64,000 nt of DNA from CAZAZQ01 sp964489705 (lineage in GTDB: Bacteria > Zixibacteria > MSB-5A5 > GN15 > FEB-12). The position numbers were made by a program, and so were the translations under genes. The DNA is taken from assembly GCA_964489705.1 (NCBI GenBank), contig CAZAZQ010000015.1:1-64000 (forward strand). Direction: 5' to 3'. The notes beneath the pieces are model-generated. The model searched no databases and was not told where the DNA came from. It worked only from the letters and a program-made list of their open reading frames with translations. Shown one piece after another: positions 43,628-51,859 of this stretch; the first letter of the stretch is position 1, and every line of letters begins with the position of its first letter.

Positions 43628-45106
43628 ATGGATACGGAAACAGTCAGAGTTCGCATCGCTCCGTCACCGACGGGGTACTTGCATGTCGGCACTGCCCGAA
43701 CGGCGATTTTCAACTACCTGTTTGCCCGCCACTTTGGCGGAAAGTTCTTGGTGCGGATAGAGGATACCGATACCGAGCGCTCCGACGCTTCTCTTATCGA
43801 GCCTATTTTGGAAGGTATGAAATGGTTGGGGATATCGTGGGATGAGGAGATTGTCTATCAGTCCCGGCGTCTCGAGTGCTATGCCCTTTTTGCCCGGCAA
43901 ATTTTGGAATCAGGGTACGGCTACCGCTGCTTTTGCACTCCCGAGCAGTTGGAAGAAGATAGACAAAAAGCCCGCGCCGAGAAAAAGCCGTTGCAATACA
44001 ACCGGCGTTGTTTGCATTTGTCCGATGAGGAAATTCAAAGAAAACTTGAAGCCGGAGAAAAGTTTACCATCCGCTTGAAAATCCCTGACGGCGTCTCGAC
44101 CTTCCGCGATATGATAGCCGGTGAGATTTCCCGCCAAAACAGTGAAATTGAAGATTTCATTATCGCCCGCTCCGACGGCTCCGCCACCTACAATCTGGCA
44201 GTGGTGGTCGACGATCACGAAATGGGCATTACCCATGTTATTCGGGGAAACGACCACATTACCAACACCTTCAAGCAGCTTCACATTTATCATGCCCTTG
44301 GCTGGAGGCCGCCGGAGTTTGGCCATATCTCTCTGACCTTGCGCCCGGACAAGAGAAAAGTTTCCAAGCGGCTTGGCGATAAAGACATCAACGAGTACAG
44401 CCGTGAGGGGATTCTTCCCGAAGCAATGTTCAACTACCTGTGCTTGCTCGGTTGGTCGCCGAAGACCGATAGGGAAATTTATACCCCGAACGAGCTTATT
44501 GAAATTTTCGACCCGAAAAACTTCAACCAGTCCAACGCTATTTTTGACGAAGAAAAGTTGCTTGCTTTCAACAAGGCACACATTGCCAAAAAAAGCGACC
44601 ATGAGTTGGCGGTGGAGGTGGCGCCGCTGTTGGTGGAAGCCGGGTTGACGACAAAATACTGGCTGGAAACGCGGTGGGAATATCTCCGGGCGGTAATTCA
44701 TCTTTTGAAAGAGCGGGTGAAGCGCATTCCGGATTTCGTGACGCACGGCGGCTACTTTTTCTCGTTCGATTATACGTACGATCCCAAAGCCGCTCAGAAG
44801 CAGTTTACTCCCGAAAACGCCGAGCTGCTGGAAGAACTGGCAAACCGCTTTGACAAGCTGCCGGAATTTACTCTCGAGAACACCGAGCAGACACTCAGCG
44901 AATTGGCGGAAGAGCGGGGCATCAAGCGAGCCAAGCTGATTCATCCGACGCGGTTGGCGGTTACGGGGATGCCTGCCGGTCCCGGTTTGTTTGACGTGTT
45001 GGTGCTTTTGACCAAGCGGGTGGTGGTCGAGCGAATGCGCAAGGCGGTGGAATACATTAGGACTATGGAGACGAAAGGCGAACAAACACCTTCGCAAGAA
45101 GGATAA
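43628..45106 (+). CDS. gltX: glutamyl-tRNA synthetase
   Basis: Charges tRNA-Glu (and possibly tRNA-Gln). 492 residues. The HIGH motif appears as APSPTGYLHVGTARTA, the KMSKS motif as KRKVSKRLGD near 245. The DEDTD segment reads RIEDTDTERSDASL. The C-terminal anticodon-binding region is complete. Length is typical of bacterial GltX. The zinc-type cysteine pair region has only FCTPEQLEED and RCL, so zinc binding is uncertain. It shares a probable transcript with the membrane protein before it and the rubrerythrin-like gene after it. Confidence 0.96.
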   Translation: MDTETVRVRIAPSPTGYLHVGTARTAIFNYLFARHFGGKFLVRIEDTDTERSDASLIEPILEGMKWLGISWDEEIVYQSRRLECYALFARQILESGYGYRCFCTPEQLEEDRQKARAEKKPLQYNRRCLHLSDEEIQRKLEAGEKFTIRLKIPDGVSTFRDMIAGEISRQNSEIEDFIIARSDGSATYNLAVVVDDHEMGITHVIRGNDHITNTFKQLHIYHALGWRPPEFGHISLTLRPDKRKVSKRLGDKDINEYSREGILPEAMFNYLCLLGWSPKTDREIYTPNELIEIFDPKNFNQSNAIFDEEKLLAFNKAHIAKKSDHELAVEVAPLLVEAGLTTKYWLETRWEYLRAVIHLLKERVKRIPDFVTHGGYFFSFDYTYDPKAAQKQFTPENAELLEELANRFDKLPEFTLENTEQTLSELAEERGIKRAKLIHPTRLAVTGMPAGPGLFDVLVLLTKRVVVERMRKAVEYIRTMETKGEQTPSQEG

Positions 45107-45119
45107 AGGAAATAATACG

Positions 45120-45617
45120 GTGGATACAAAACAGAAAGTAGCAGAGACGCTGAAAAGGGCTATCAAGGGAGAAGAAGACGGCTATAAATTTTATGACCTT
45201 CTCTCGAAAAAAGTGGCGAACGAAGATGCGCGACGCAAGCTGGAAAACCTGCGTGACGACGAGAAACGCCACAAAGAAACCTTGATTGAGATTTTCCATA
45301 AACATATCGGTGGTGAAATTGGCGAACTCCCGGAGAAAGGTATCAATGTTTTGGCGGAAGTCTTTCGGAAGGGGCATCTGGAAGAGCGGAAAACCGAGAT
45401 GGAATTCCTTGACTTGGCGATTGATGCCGAGTTGGCGGCGACAAAGTATTATCGCGAGGAAAGAGACCTGGTAGACGACGAGGATTTCAAAAAGATTTTC
45501 GACCAACTTGCCGATGAAGAACACCGTCATTATGAGTTATTGATGTCGGAGCGGGAGGCGCTATCGGGAAATTACTTTTGGTTTGCCTATGACGATTCTT
45601 CACCGATGGAGCACTGA
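45120..45617 (+). CDS. rubrerythrin-like diiron protein without rubredoxin domain
   Basis: 165 residues with a ferritin-like four-helix bundle. Two Glu/His iron-binding pairs are visible: AIKGEEDGYKFYDLL with DDEKRHKETL, and AIDAELAATKYYREE with ADEEHRHYELL. It lacks the C-terminal rubredoxin domain of classical rubrerythrin. Such proteins reduce peroxide or store iron. It starts with GTG at 45120, 13 bases after gltX, with AAAGGA upstream. A small rubredoxin-like protein is encoded 150 bases on and could be its electron donor. Confidence 0.82.
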   Translation: MDTKQKVAETLKRAIKGEEDGYKFYDLLSKKVANEDARRKLENLRDDEKRHKETLIEIFHKHIGGEIGELPEKGINVLAEVFRKGHLEERKTEMEFLDLAIDAELAATKYYREERDLVDDEDFKKIFDQLADEEHRHYELLMSEREALSGNYFWFAYDDSSPMEH

Positions 45618-45696
45618 GGAATCGGGTGGGCGGACAAAATGCTTTTGCGGAAATAATGTCGTGCATATTTTTGTTGAGAAAACCTTGACGGGACAA

Positions 45697-45705
45697 TGGT
45701 ATAAT
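45697..45705 (+). promoter_or_regulatory. candidate extended -10 promoter
   Basis: TGGTATAAT is an exact TGn plus TATAAT extended -10 element. A TTGAGA lies 20 bases upstream, too far for a standard -35; extended -10 promoters can work without one. It precedes the rubredoxin-like and peroxiredoxin genes by about 65 bases. Confidence 0.5.
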
Positions 45706-45770
45706 ACTCATGCGCGGAAGCCGTTGGAAAACGGAGAGGTGATGGACAAACCTTGAAGGGGATGACGACC

Positions 45771-45965
45771 ATGCAGTTGGAGTGTGAAGTCTGCGGATAT
45801 ATTCATGATGACAGTGAGTTGCCGGAAGTCTGTCCTATCTGCGGGGCACCCAAAAGCAAATTTTTCGAGCGGTATGACGACGAAAATGCCTTGTTGGATG
45901 ACGCCTTGATGCAGGAAGAGAGAGACGACCGCGACGATTTCTACTATGGAGAGTATGATGAGTGA
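45771..45965 (+). CDS. small rubredoxin-like protein
   Basis: About 64 residues. Two zinc-ribbon/rubredoxin knuckles bind one metal: CEVCGYIHDD (Cys5, Cys8) and CPICGAPKSK (Cys21, Cys24), as in the rubredoxin domain of rubrerythrin. An acidic tail (DDENALLDDALMQEERDDRD) follows. In-frame starts at 45753 (TTG), 45762 and 45771 are possible; 45771 is chosen for the AAGGGG ten bases before it. It probably passes electrons to the rubrerythrin-like protein or the peroxiredoxin it overlaps. Iron versus zinc is not decided. Confidence 0.78.
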   Translation: MQLECEVCGYIHDDSELPEVCPICGAPKSKFFERYDDENALLDDALMQEERDDRDDFYYGEYDE

Positions 45966-46488
45966 GCATTCGGGCGACGTATCCATAACGGAAGACCATC
46001 GCAGCGCCCCGCAACTCTTGCACATCGGCGATGAGGCGCCGGATTTTACCCTGCCGACCCATAACGAAGGGGAGTTGAACTTGCGGTGGTATCGCGGTCG
46101 GAAGAACGTGGTGCTGGCATTCTACCCGGGCGATTTTACCCCGGTCTGCGCTACGCAAGTACCGGGCTATCAACCGTTGCTTAACAAGTTTGAGCAGTAC
46201 AACACCCAACTTCTGGCGATTTCGGTTGATTCCATTGCCTGCCATGCCGCCTGGGCGCGCTCGTTGGGAGGGCTCTCGTTCCCCCTGATGTCGGATTACT
46301 ACCCCCACGGGGAAGTCGCCAAAAAGTACGGGGTCCTGAATCGAAAAGGCTATGCCGAGCGGACGATATTTCTCATCGACATCGAAGGCAGAATCCGCTG
46401 GATTGAGCTTTTGGAACCGTACGACTTGCCCAATAACGACGAGCTTTTCCGGCAGTTGGCGCTGGTTTATCGGGAGCAGGCTGGCTGA
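45958..46488 (+). CDS. peroxiredoxin (AhpC/TSA family), cysteine form
   Basis: A 176-residue thiol peroxidase. The peroxidatic cysteine is Cys64 in FYPGDFTPVCATQ. A second Cys in SIACHAAWARSL may be resolving or structural. The sequence LSFPLMSDYYPHGEVAKKYG is typical of AhpE/AhpC-type peroxiredoxins. The reading frame overlaps the end of the rubredoxin-like gene by eight bases, so the two are translationally coupled. ATG 45946 and 45955 are alternative starts; GGAGAG lies nearest to 45955-45958. Confidence 0.88.
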   Translation: MSEHSGDVSITEDHRSAPQLLHIGDEAPDFTLPTHNEGELNLRWYRGRKNVVLAFYPGDFTPVCATQVPGYQPLLNKFEQYNTQLLAISVDSIACHAAWARSLGGLSFPLMSDYYPHGEVAKKYGVLNRKGYAERTIFLIDIEGRIRWIELLEPYDLPNNDELFRQLALVYREQAG

Positions 46489-46514
46489 AGCAGAGTAGGC
46501 GATGAGAAGGAAAG

Positions 46515-46556
46515 CGGCATCCTTTTGAATGCCGGGACGGCAAGAACCTCTTGCCG
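46515..46556. repeat. two consecutive hairpins between the peroxiredoxin genes
   Basis: CGGCAT/ATGCCG at 46515-46534 (6 bp, 8-base loop) and CGGCAAGA/TCTTGCCG at 46538-46556 (8 bp, 3-base loop). A run of seven T begins about 18 bases later, too far for a simple terminator. They may end or attenuate transcription into the selenoprotein gene. Confidence 0.45.
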
Positions 46557-46698
46557 AGACAGCAGGGAAAGTGGGTCTTTTTTTATCCCTTTCAGCAGGA
46601 AAGTTTTTCTCCTTTCAGGCGGATAATTGTCCGATTTGGTGAACCGGTTCGGGGATTTCTTTGTTAGGGTACACAAGACATAACAAAGGAGGTACAAT

Positions 46699-47142
46699 TT
46701 GTTGACTATCGGTTCGAGCGCTCCTTCTTTCGATCTGGAATCTTCCGACGGAGGACGGTTGTCGCTGAAAGACTTGCGCGGCAAGTACGCTGTGATTGTC
46801 TTTTATCCCAAGAACAATACCCCCGGTTGAAACCGCCAGCTCTCCGGTCTGGAGGCGATGAAGGCTCAGTTTGAGTCGGCAGGAGCAAGAGTGTTGGCGA
46901 TAAATCCGGCGTCGGTCAAGTCTCATCAGAACTATCGGGATAAGAAAGGGTTTACATTTCCGCTCTTGTCCGATGAAGGCTCGAAAGTCGTCAAAGCGTA
47001 TGACTGCTTGAAACCGACCGGCAAAGGGGTCTTGCGGACCGTCTATGCGCTTGATCCTTCCGGAAAAGTTATTTTCGCCGAGCGGGGTCATGCGGATTTG
47101 AACAAGGTGTTGGCGACTATCGAGCAGCATAAGAAAGGCTGA
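46699..47142 (+). CDS. selenocysteine-containing peroxiredoxin (Bcp/PrxQ type), TGA recoded
   Basis: A 147-residue peroxiredoxin read through an in-frame TGA at 46828-46830. Before the TGA the frame encodes APSFDLESSDGGRLSLKDLR and VIVFYPKNNTPG; after it comes NRQLSGLEAMKAQFESAGAR and the rest of the fold (FPLLSDEGSKVVKAYDCLK; GVLRTVYALDPSGKVIFAER). The TGA falls exactly where Bcp has its peroxidatic Cys (TPGC), giving Sec44. A SECIS-like hairpin follows the TGA. The start is TTG at 46699 (or 46702) with AAGGAGGT six to nine bases upstream. Only one Cys remains, so a partner thiol must resolve the selenenic acid. An ordinary nonsense mutation is unlikely given the exact position. Confidence 0.85.
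46828..46857 (+). promoter_or_regulatory. Sec TGA codon and candidate bacterial SECIS element
   Basis: TGA at 46828-46830 is followed by a stem-loop. Lower stem CGC (46834-46836) pairs with GCG (46855-46857). After a CAG bulge, CTC (46840-46842) pairs with GAG (46852-46854). T46843 is bulged, then C46844 pairs with G46851, closing the loop CGGTCT (46845-46850). A bulged U below an apical loop holding GGU is what SelB reads in the E. coli fdhF element, and the distance from the TGA is similar. Folded by hand. Confidence 0.7.
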
Positions 47143-47364
47143 GTTGCTTGCGGTATTTGCCGGAAACGCAACGATGCGTCTTCTTCGGGCAAACCGGTTT
47201 GATGTCGTCGGGGGAAATTTCAGGAAGTGGCTCTTGCTGTGGGTGATGGGAAAGGCTATATTGGAATGACAAGTGGAGGAAATGCCGCCGGTAAGCGAGA
47301 GGAGATGGTATCTGCATCGCCAGCCTCAGCGACCGGTGGAAGAGCGAGAAGGAAAAGAGGATAG

Positions 47365-48444
47365 ATGTATTTTTCTTTGCCCAAAGAATATCGGGAAGCC
47401 ACCACAGACGAATTGCGGGAACGAATCGTCGCCGCCAAGAAAAAGCTGGGGGAGAGGCTCTGCATTTTGACCCATCATTACCAACGTCGCGAAGTTGTCG
47501 CCCTCGGTGATTACGTCGGGGACAGCTATGGGTTGTCGAAGCTCGCCGCCGAGCACAAGGAAGCGGAGATTATCGTTTTCTGCGGCGTGCACTTCATGGC
47601 GGAGTCGGCAGATATTTTGACGGCGGAACATCAGACCGTTTTTCTCCCCAATCCTTTGGCGGGCTGTCCGATGGCTGACATGGCGGAAATGGCGGATGTC
47701 ATGGAAGCCTGGGAATACCTGAAGCAATTCGGGGCGGAGAAGAATGTTATGCCCATTTCTTACATGAACACTACGGCGGGCTTGAAAGCCTTTACCGGTA
47801 GATACGGCGGCGTCATTTGCACTTCCTCGAATGCGGTGAAGGCATTTGCCTACGGCTTTGAGCGCAAAGAAAAAATCTTTTTCTTCCCCGATGAAAATTT
47901 GGGCTACAATACCGGCTTGAAGTTCGGACTCTCCCCGGAGGAGATGGTTGTCTGGGACTTTTCACGGGAGCGAGGCGGTTTGACGGAAGAACAAATCAAG
48001 CGTGCCAAACTCATCCTCTGGAAGGGACACTGCCATGTCCATACCAACTTCAAACCGGAGCATGTCCACCAGGTCCGACAACAATATCCCGATGCCAAAA
48101 TCGTCGTGCACCCGGAGTGTATCCCCGAAGTGGTGGCGTTGGCGGATGCCCACGGCTCGACCAGCTTCATCGTGAAATTCTGCGCCGATGCGCCGCCGGG
48201 TTCGGTTATTGCCATCGGGACGGAAATAAATCTTATCAACCGCATGGCACATCAATATCCCGATAAAAAGATTTTCGAACTTTCCGGGCAGACTTGTCCG
48301 GTATGCGCCAATATGTACCGCACCACCTTGAACGATTTGGCATATACCCTGGAGCACTGGCAGGACATCAAGCCGATTCGGGTGGAGGAACCGACGCGCA
48401 GTGAAGCATTGCTGGCACTGGAGAAAATGCTGGAGATAAGTTAG
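47365..48444 (+). CDS. nadA: quinolinate synthase
   Basis: Condenses iminoaspartate with dihydroxyacetone phosphate to quinolinate for NAD synthesis, using a 4Fe-4S cluster. 359 residues. Three cluster cysteine regions are present: FCGVHFMAESADIL, VVHPECIPEV and SGQTCPVCANMYR. ILTHHYQRREVVALGDYVGD is the N-terminal substrate motif. AGAGGAT precedes the ATG. nadB and nadC are not in the window. It stands alone between the peroxiredoxin group and the dehydrogenase genes. Confidence 0.95.
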   Translation: MYFSLPKEYREATTDELRERIVAAKKKLGERLCILTHHYQRREVVALGDYVGDSYGLSKLAAEHKEAEIIVFCGVHFMAESADILTAEHQTVFLPNPLAGCPMADMAEMADVMEAWEYLKQFGAEKNVMPISYMNTTAGLKAFTGRYGGVICTSSNAVKAFAYGFERKEKIFFFPDENLGYNTGLKFGLSPEEMVVWDFSRERGGLTEEQIKRAKLILWKGHCHVHTNFKPEHVHQVRQQYPDAKIVVHPECIPEVVALADAHGSTSFIVKFCADAPPGSVIAIGTEINLINRMAHQYPDKKIFELSGQTCPVCANMYRTTLNDLAYTLEHWQDIKPIRVEEPTRSEALLALEKMLEIS

Positions 48445-48461
48445 CGGCGGCGGGGCGATAC

Positions 48462-48491
48462 TTGACAACGTAGATATAGAATTATTATTAT
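48462..48491 (+). promoter_or_regulatory. candidate promoter of the E2-lipB transcript
   Basis: TTGACA at 48462-48467 and TATTAT at 48486-48491 with an 18-base spacer, in an AT-rich stretch 72 bases before the E2 start. Confidence 0.55.
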
Positions 48492-48563
48492 TAATCATAC
48501 GAGAACAATGGGACGCTGCGGCGTTTCCGATTCATGAGTGAACAAAAGGAAGGTTAGTTTTAT

Positions 48564-49931
48564 ATGCCGGTAGATGTGCTCGTTCCCCAGATGGGAGAGT
48601 CGGTTCTCGAAGGAACCGTTTTGGAATGGAAAGTGAAGGTCGGTGAAAGGGTCAAAGTCAACCAGCCGCTGGTGGAGTTGATGACCGACAAGGTAAATAT
48701 CGAGATTCCTGCCGAGGTGGAAGGGGTATTGACTCACCAGTACGTCAAGGAAGGTGACGTGGTCGCCGTCGGCGCGAAAATTGCTACCATTGACGACGGC
48801 GGCAAAGCGGTGTCAACCCAAAAGGAAGAAGCGCCACAAGCTGCCCCTCCGCCGAAAGCCGAAGCACCTGCGACGTCGCCTCCTTCCGCGTCTGCCGCAC
48901 CGCCTGCCGCTGAGGTAAAAGCGACGGCGGCAAAGGGGAAAGGGAAGATGTCGCCCAAGGTACGGATGCTCCTCCGAGAGTATTCTTTAGACCCGGCGGA
49001 CGTGGCCCCGACCGGCAAGGAAGGGTTGGTAACGGTCGATGACGTCATGCGGGCGGTCGAGTCTCGTTCCCGTCAAGCCGGTTTTACCTTGGGACAAATT
49101 CCGCCGCCTCCGTTGCCGACATCGGCGACGCCTACCTCCCAATCGGCAACCGGCGCTCCTCCTGCCGCTGAGCCTCCCAAGCCAAGGGTCACAGTGGAAA
49201 TTCCTACCTTCGAACCGCTCCCCGAAGGACAGCGGGAGACCCGTTTGCCTTTGAAGGGAGTGCGGAAGATGATTTCCGACCACATGGTCAAGTCGGTGCG
49301 TACCTCGCCCCATGTAACGACCTTTGAAGATCTTGATTTGACCGAGCTGGTAGCTTTTCGGAAGCGTCTGAAAAAGGAATTCATGGACACCTACGGTGTG
49401 AACATTACCTATATGCCCTTTATCGTGAAAGCGGTCTGTTTGGCGTTGCATGAATTTCCTTTGCTGAACGCCTCGATGACCGAGAGCGAGATAATTCTGA
49501 AAAACTACTACAATATCGGTATAGCCGTTGCCCGCGAAGAAGGATTGATAGTGCCGGTGATTAAAGACGCCGACAAAAAGACCATCGTCGAGCTGGCGGT
49601 GGAGATGTCGCAACTTGGCGAGAAAGCCCGTGAAAACCGGTTGACTCCGGACGATGTCAGCGGCGGAACGTTTTCGTTGACCAACGCCGGAATGTTCGGG
49701 GCTACTGCTTCCACCCCGATTATCAACCAGCCGCAGGTCGCCATTTTGGGTATTCATGCCATCGTCAAAAAGCCGTGGGTGGTAAATGGGGAGATAGTTG
49801 TCCGGGATATCTCGACCTTCGGGCTCTCCTTTGATCATCGTTTGATAGACGGCCATGTGGCGGTACAGTTCCTCCATCGGGTGCATGAGTACCTCTCGGA
49901 TATTCCCAAGATGCTGTTGTATCTTCGATAG
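48564..49931 (+). CDS. dihydrolipoamide acyltransferase (2-oxoacid dehydrogenase E2)
   Basis: The core acyl-transfer subunit of a pyruvate or branched-chain 2-oxoacid dehydrogenase complex, 455 residues. The lipoyl domain (1-80) has Lys43 in LMTDKVNIEIPA. A Pro/Ala linker leads to the peripheral subunit-binding domain (KMSPKVRMLLREYSLDPADV, about 117-155). A second Pro-rich linker follows. The catalytic domain ends in the active-site motif FDHRLIDGHVAVQFL. E1 and E3 are not adjacent. lipB follows two bases later, which can supply the lipoyl group. The sequence alone does not fix the oxoacid. Confidence 0.92.
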   Translation: MPVDVLVPQMGESVLEGTVLEWKVKVGERVKVNQPLVELMTDKVNIEIPAEVEGVLTHQYVKEGDVVAVGAKIATIDDGGKAVSTQKEEAPQAAPPPKAEAPATSPPSASAAPPAAEVKATAAKGKGKMSPKVRMLLREYSLDPADVAPTGKEGLVTVDDVMRAVESRSRQAGFTLGQIPPPPLPTSATPTSQSATGAPPAAEPPKPRVTVEIPTFEPLPEGQRETRLPLKGVRKMISDHMVKSVRTSPHVTTFEDLDLTELVAFRKRLKKEFMDTYGVNITYMPFIVKAVCLALHEFPLLNASMTESEIILKNYYNIGIAVAREEGLIVPVIKDADKKTIVELAVEMSQLGEKARENRLTPDDVSGGTFSLTNAGMFGATASTPIINQPQVAILGIHAIVKKPWVVNGEIVVRDISTFGLSFDHRLIDGHVAVQFLHRVHEYLSDIPKMLLYLR

Positions 49932-49933
49932 CA

Positions 49934-50635
49934 ATGGAGAATTTTGAACGGAAACGCTACGGGTGGGTGCTCGAACTGGGCGAAGTCGATTACGAGCGGA
50001 TTCATCGCTGGCAGCGCGGTTTGGTCACTATGCGTCGAGAAGGGCTGGCGCGGGATACCATCATCTTGGTCGAACATCCCCCGGTAATTACGGTCGGTAA
50101 AGACGGTCATCCGGAGCACTTTGCCAATCTCGAGGTCCAACCCATCTTTGTCGAACGGGGAGGTGATGTGACCTATCACGGACCCGGGCAGTTGGTGGTG
50201 TACTTTATTTTCGATTTGACCCGCCGAGGCAGAGACCTTCACCGGTTTATCCGTGATGTTCAAGAAGGCATTATCCGTACCCTTCAGGTTTGGGGAATCT
50301 CCGCTCGGCGCGACCGAGAGCATACAGGCGTGTGGGTGGAAGACAAGAAAATCGCCTCTTTGGGCATCGCTGTCAAACAATGGGTGACGTTTCATGGAGT
50401 CGCTATAAATCTCAATACCGCCTTGGAAGAGTTCCGCAAGATTAACCCGTGCGGACTGGAACCGGCGGTCATGACCTCGGTACGACAACTCACCGGAAAG
50501 AGCGTTGACCGGAAAGTGTTCGGGGCTCGTTTGGTGGAAGCATATAAGGATATTTTCCAAACGGAGTTTACTCCCATTGCCTTGGAAGAGATAGCGGAAG
50601 AGTTGGAATCGCAAGCCGGCGGCTACACTATTTAG
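49934..50635 (+). CDS. lipB: octanoyltransferase LipB
   Basis: Moves octanoate from acyl carrier protein to lipoyl domains, the first step of lipoate assembly. 233 residues. Family motifs are GGDVTYHGPGQLVVY, the catalytic Lys in KIASLGIAVKQWVTFHG and the catalytic Cys in NPCGLEPAVMTSV. It starts two bases after the E2 stop, so the enzyme and its substrate protein are co-produced. lipA is not seen in the window. Confidence 0.94.
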   Translation: MENFERKRYGWVLELGEVDYERIHRWQRGLVTMRREGLARDTIILVEHPPVITVGKDGHPEHFANLEVQPIFVERGGDVTYHGPGQLVVYFIFDLTRRGRDLHRFIRDVQEGIIRTLQVWGISARRDREHTGVWVEDKKIASLGIAVKQWVTFHGVAINLNTALEEFRKINPCGLEPAVMTSVRQLTGKSVDRKVFGARLVEAYKDIFQTEFTPIALEEIAEELESQAGGYTI

Positions 50636-50670
50636 GGTCGTCGGAAGGGTAAGAAAAGTAAGGAAGGAAA

Positions 50671-51426
50671 ATGGAAGAAAAGGAATTGAAAGGAAAGGTT
50701 GCTTTTGTCTCGGGAGGGACGCGGGGAATCGGTTTGGAAGTGGCAAAGAAACTGGCGCAGCAAGGAGCGGATGTCGTCATCAGTTATTTCCGAAGTCGCC
50801 AGAATGCCAAGGAGGCACAAGATATCATCGAGAGTCACGGGGTGCAGTGCGTCACGTACCGCGTGAATATGGCGAACTCGGAACAGGTGCCGACTATTTT
50901 TCAAGGCATCCGGGAAAAGTTTGGGAAGTTGGACATTTTGATTTCCAACGCCGCTCTCGGGACGTACACCGATATGCTCAATATCGACCGCAAGTCGTGG
51001 GAGTTGTCCATGCACACCAACGCCCGGGCATTTCTCATGTGTATCCAGTTGGGAGTACCGATGATGCCGGAAGGGGGACGTATTGTGGCGCTTTCCTCGC
51101 TGGGTTCCACCCGCTACATCCCCGGCTACGCCGCCATCGGCGTTTCCAAAGCCGCCATCGAGAACATGGTGCGCTACTCGGCGATTGAGCTGGCGTCGCG
51201 CGGCATTACGGTCAATTGCGTTTCCGGCGGGTTCATCGATACCAATGCTCTCAAGGTCTTTCCCAATTATCAGGAGCTCCTCGACGAAGTTATCGCCCGC
51301 ACGCCGTTCAAGCGGGTCGGCAAGCCGGAAGAAGTAGCCGACGTAGTGCTGTTTTTAGCCGGTCCGCATTCCAGTTGGATTACGGGTCAGACCATTGTCG
51401 TCGACGGGGGGTACTCATTGACGTAA
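50671..51426 (+). CDS. fabL: FabL-like enoyl-ACP reductase (SDR family)
   Basis: 251 residues. The cofactor loop is SGGTRGIGLEVAKKL and the NAG-type motif SNAALGTYTDML. The active site has SSLGSTRYIPGYAAIGVSK, in which Tyr and Lys are six residues apart (Y-x6-K). That spacing marks enoyl-ACP reductases rather than classical Y-x3-K dehydrogenases. The segment VSGGFIDTNALKVFPN closely resembles Bacillus FabL. It would reduce enoyl-ACP with NADPH in fatty acid elongation. GGAAGGAAA precedes the ATG. It ends convergent with the suf operon. Confidence 0.8.
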   Translation: MEEKELKGKVAFVSGGTRGIGLEVAKKLAQQGADVVISYFRSRQNAKEAQDIIESHGVQCVTYRVNMANSEQVPTIFQGIREKFGKLDILISNAALGTYTDMLNIDRKSWELSMHTNARAFLMCIQLGVPMMPEGGRIVALSSLGSTRYIPGYAAIGVSKAAIENMVRYSAIELASRGITVNCVSGGFIDTNALKVFPNYQELLDEVIARTPFKRVGKPEEVADVVLFLAGPHSSWITGQTIVVDGGYSLT

Positions 51427-51493
51427 AGCGAGTGAGTGAGTGGCTTGTCACCTCTTTGACGTTTCGTTGCTTATAAGGAAGTAAAGTGGACCG

Positions 51494-51859
51494 CTACCAG
51501 ATGCCGAGCACGTCCTTGGCGTAATCGGAGCACATTTCTTTCGGGTTCCACGGTGGATCCCACACCAACGTCAGCTCGACATCCTTGACGCCTTCCAAAG
51601 AGGCAACCGCCCGCTGAGCTTGCATGAGCAACATTTCCCCGTAGGGGCACGCCGGAGTGGTAAGGGTCATCTTGATTTGGACTTTTCCTTCCGGCGTGAT
51701 GTTGATGTCGTACACCAGCCCCAGATCAACGATGCCCAAACCGATTTCCGGGTCTTGCACCGGTTTGAGAACTTCGAGGATGCGCTCCTTGGTCAGCCCT
51801 TCCGCCGGTTTCTTTTCGGCGTCTTTGTTATTATCACTTGCTTGCTGATTGTTCATCAT
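51494..51859 (-). CDS. sufT: MIP18/SufT-like Fe-S assembly factor
   Basis: About 121 residues. The DUF59 domain reads ILEVLKPVQDPEIGLGIVDL, then TLTTPACPYGEMLLMQAQRA, then LVWDPPWNPKEMCSDYAKDV. A Gln/Asp/Lys-rich stretch of some 25 residues precedes it. SufT-type proteins help deliver clusters to target proteins. The start is one of two adjacent ATG codons at 51859 or 51856, with GGAAG upstream; it overlaps the end of sufU. An apparent in-frame extension upstream to 52078 runs inside sufU and is not real. Last gene of the suf operon. Confidence 0.85.
   Translation of the reverse strand: MMNNQQASDNNKDAEKKPAEGLTKERILEVLKPVQDPEIGLGIVDLGLVYDINITPEGKVQIKMTLTTPACPYGEMLLMQAQRAVASLEGVKDVELTLVWDPPWNPKEMCSDYAKDVLGIW

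Noticed and set aside
45685..45705. TTGACG plus TATAAT as a standard promoter
   Set aside because: The spacer is only nine bases; the extended -10 element explains the TATAAT better.
46858..47142. Separate 94-residue protein starting at 46858
   Set aside because: It is the C-terminal part of the Sec peroxiredoxin; the frame upstream of the TGA holds the rest of the fold and a good ribosome binding site.
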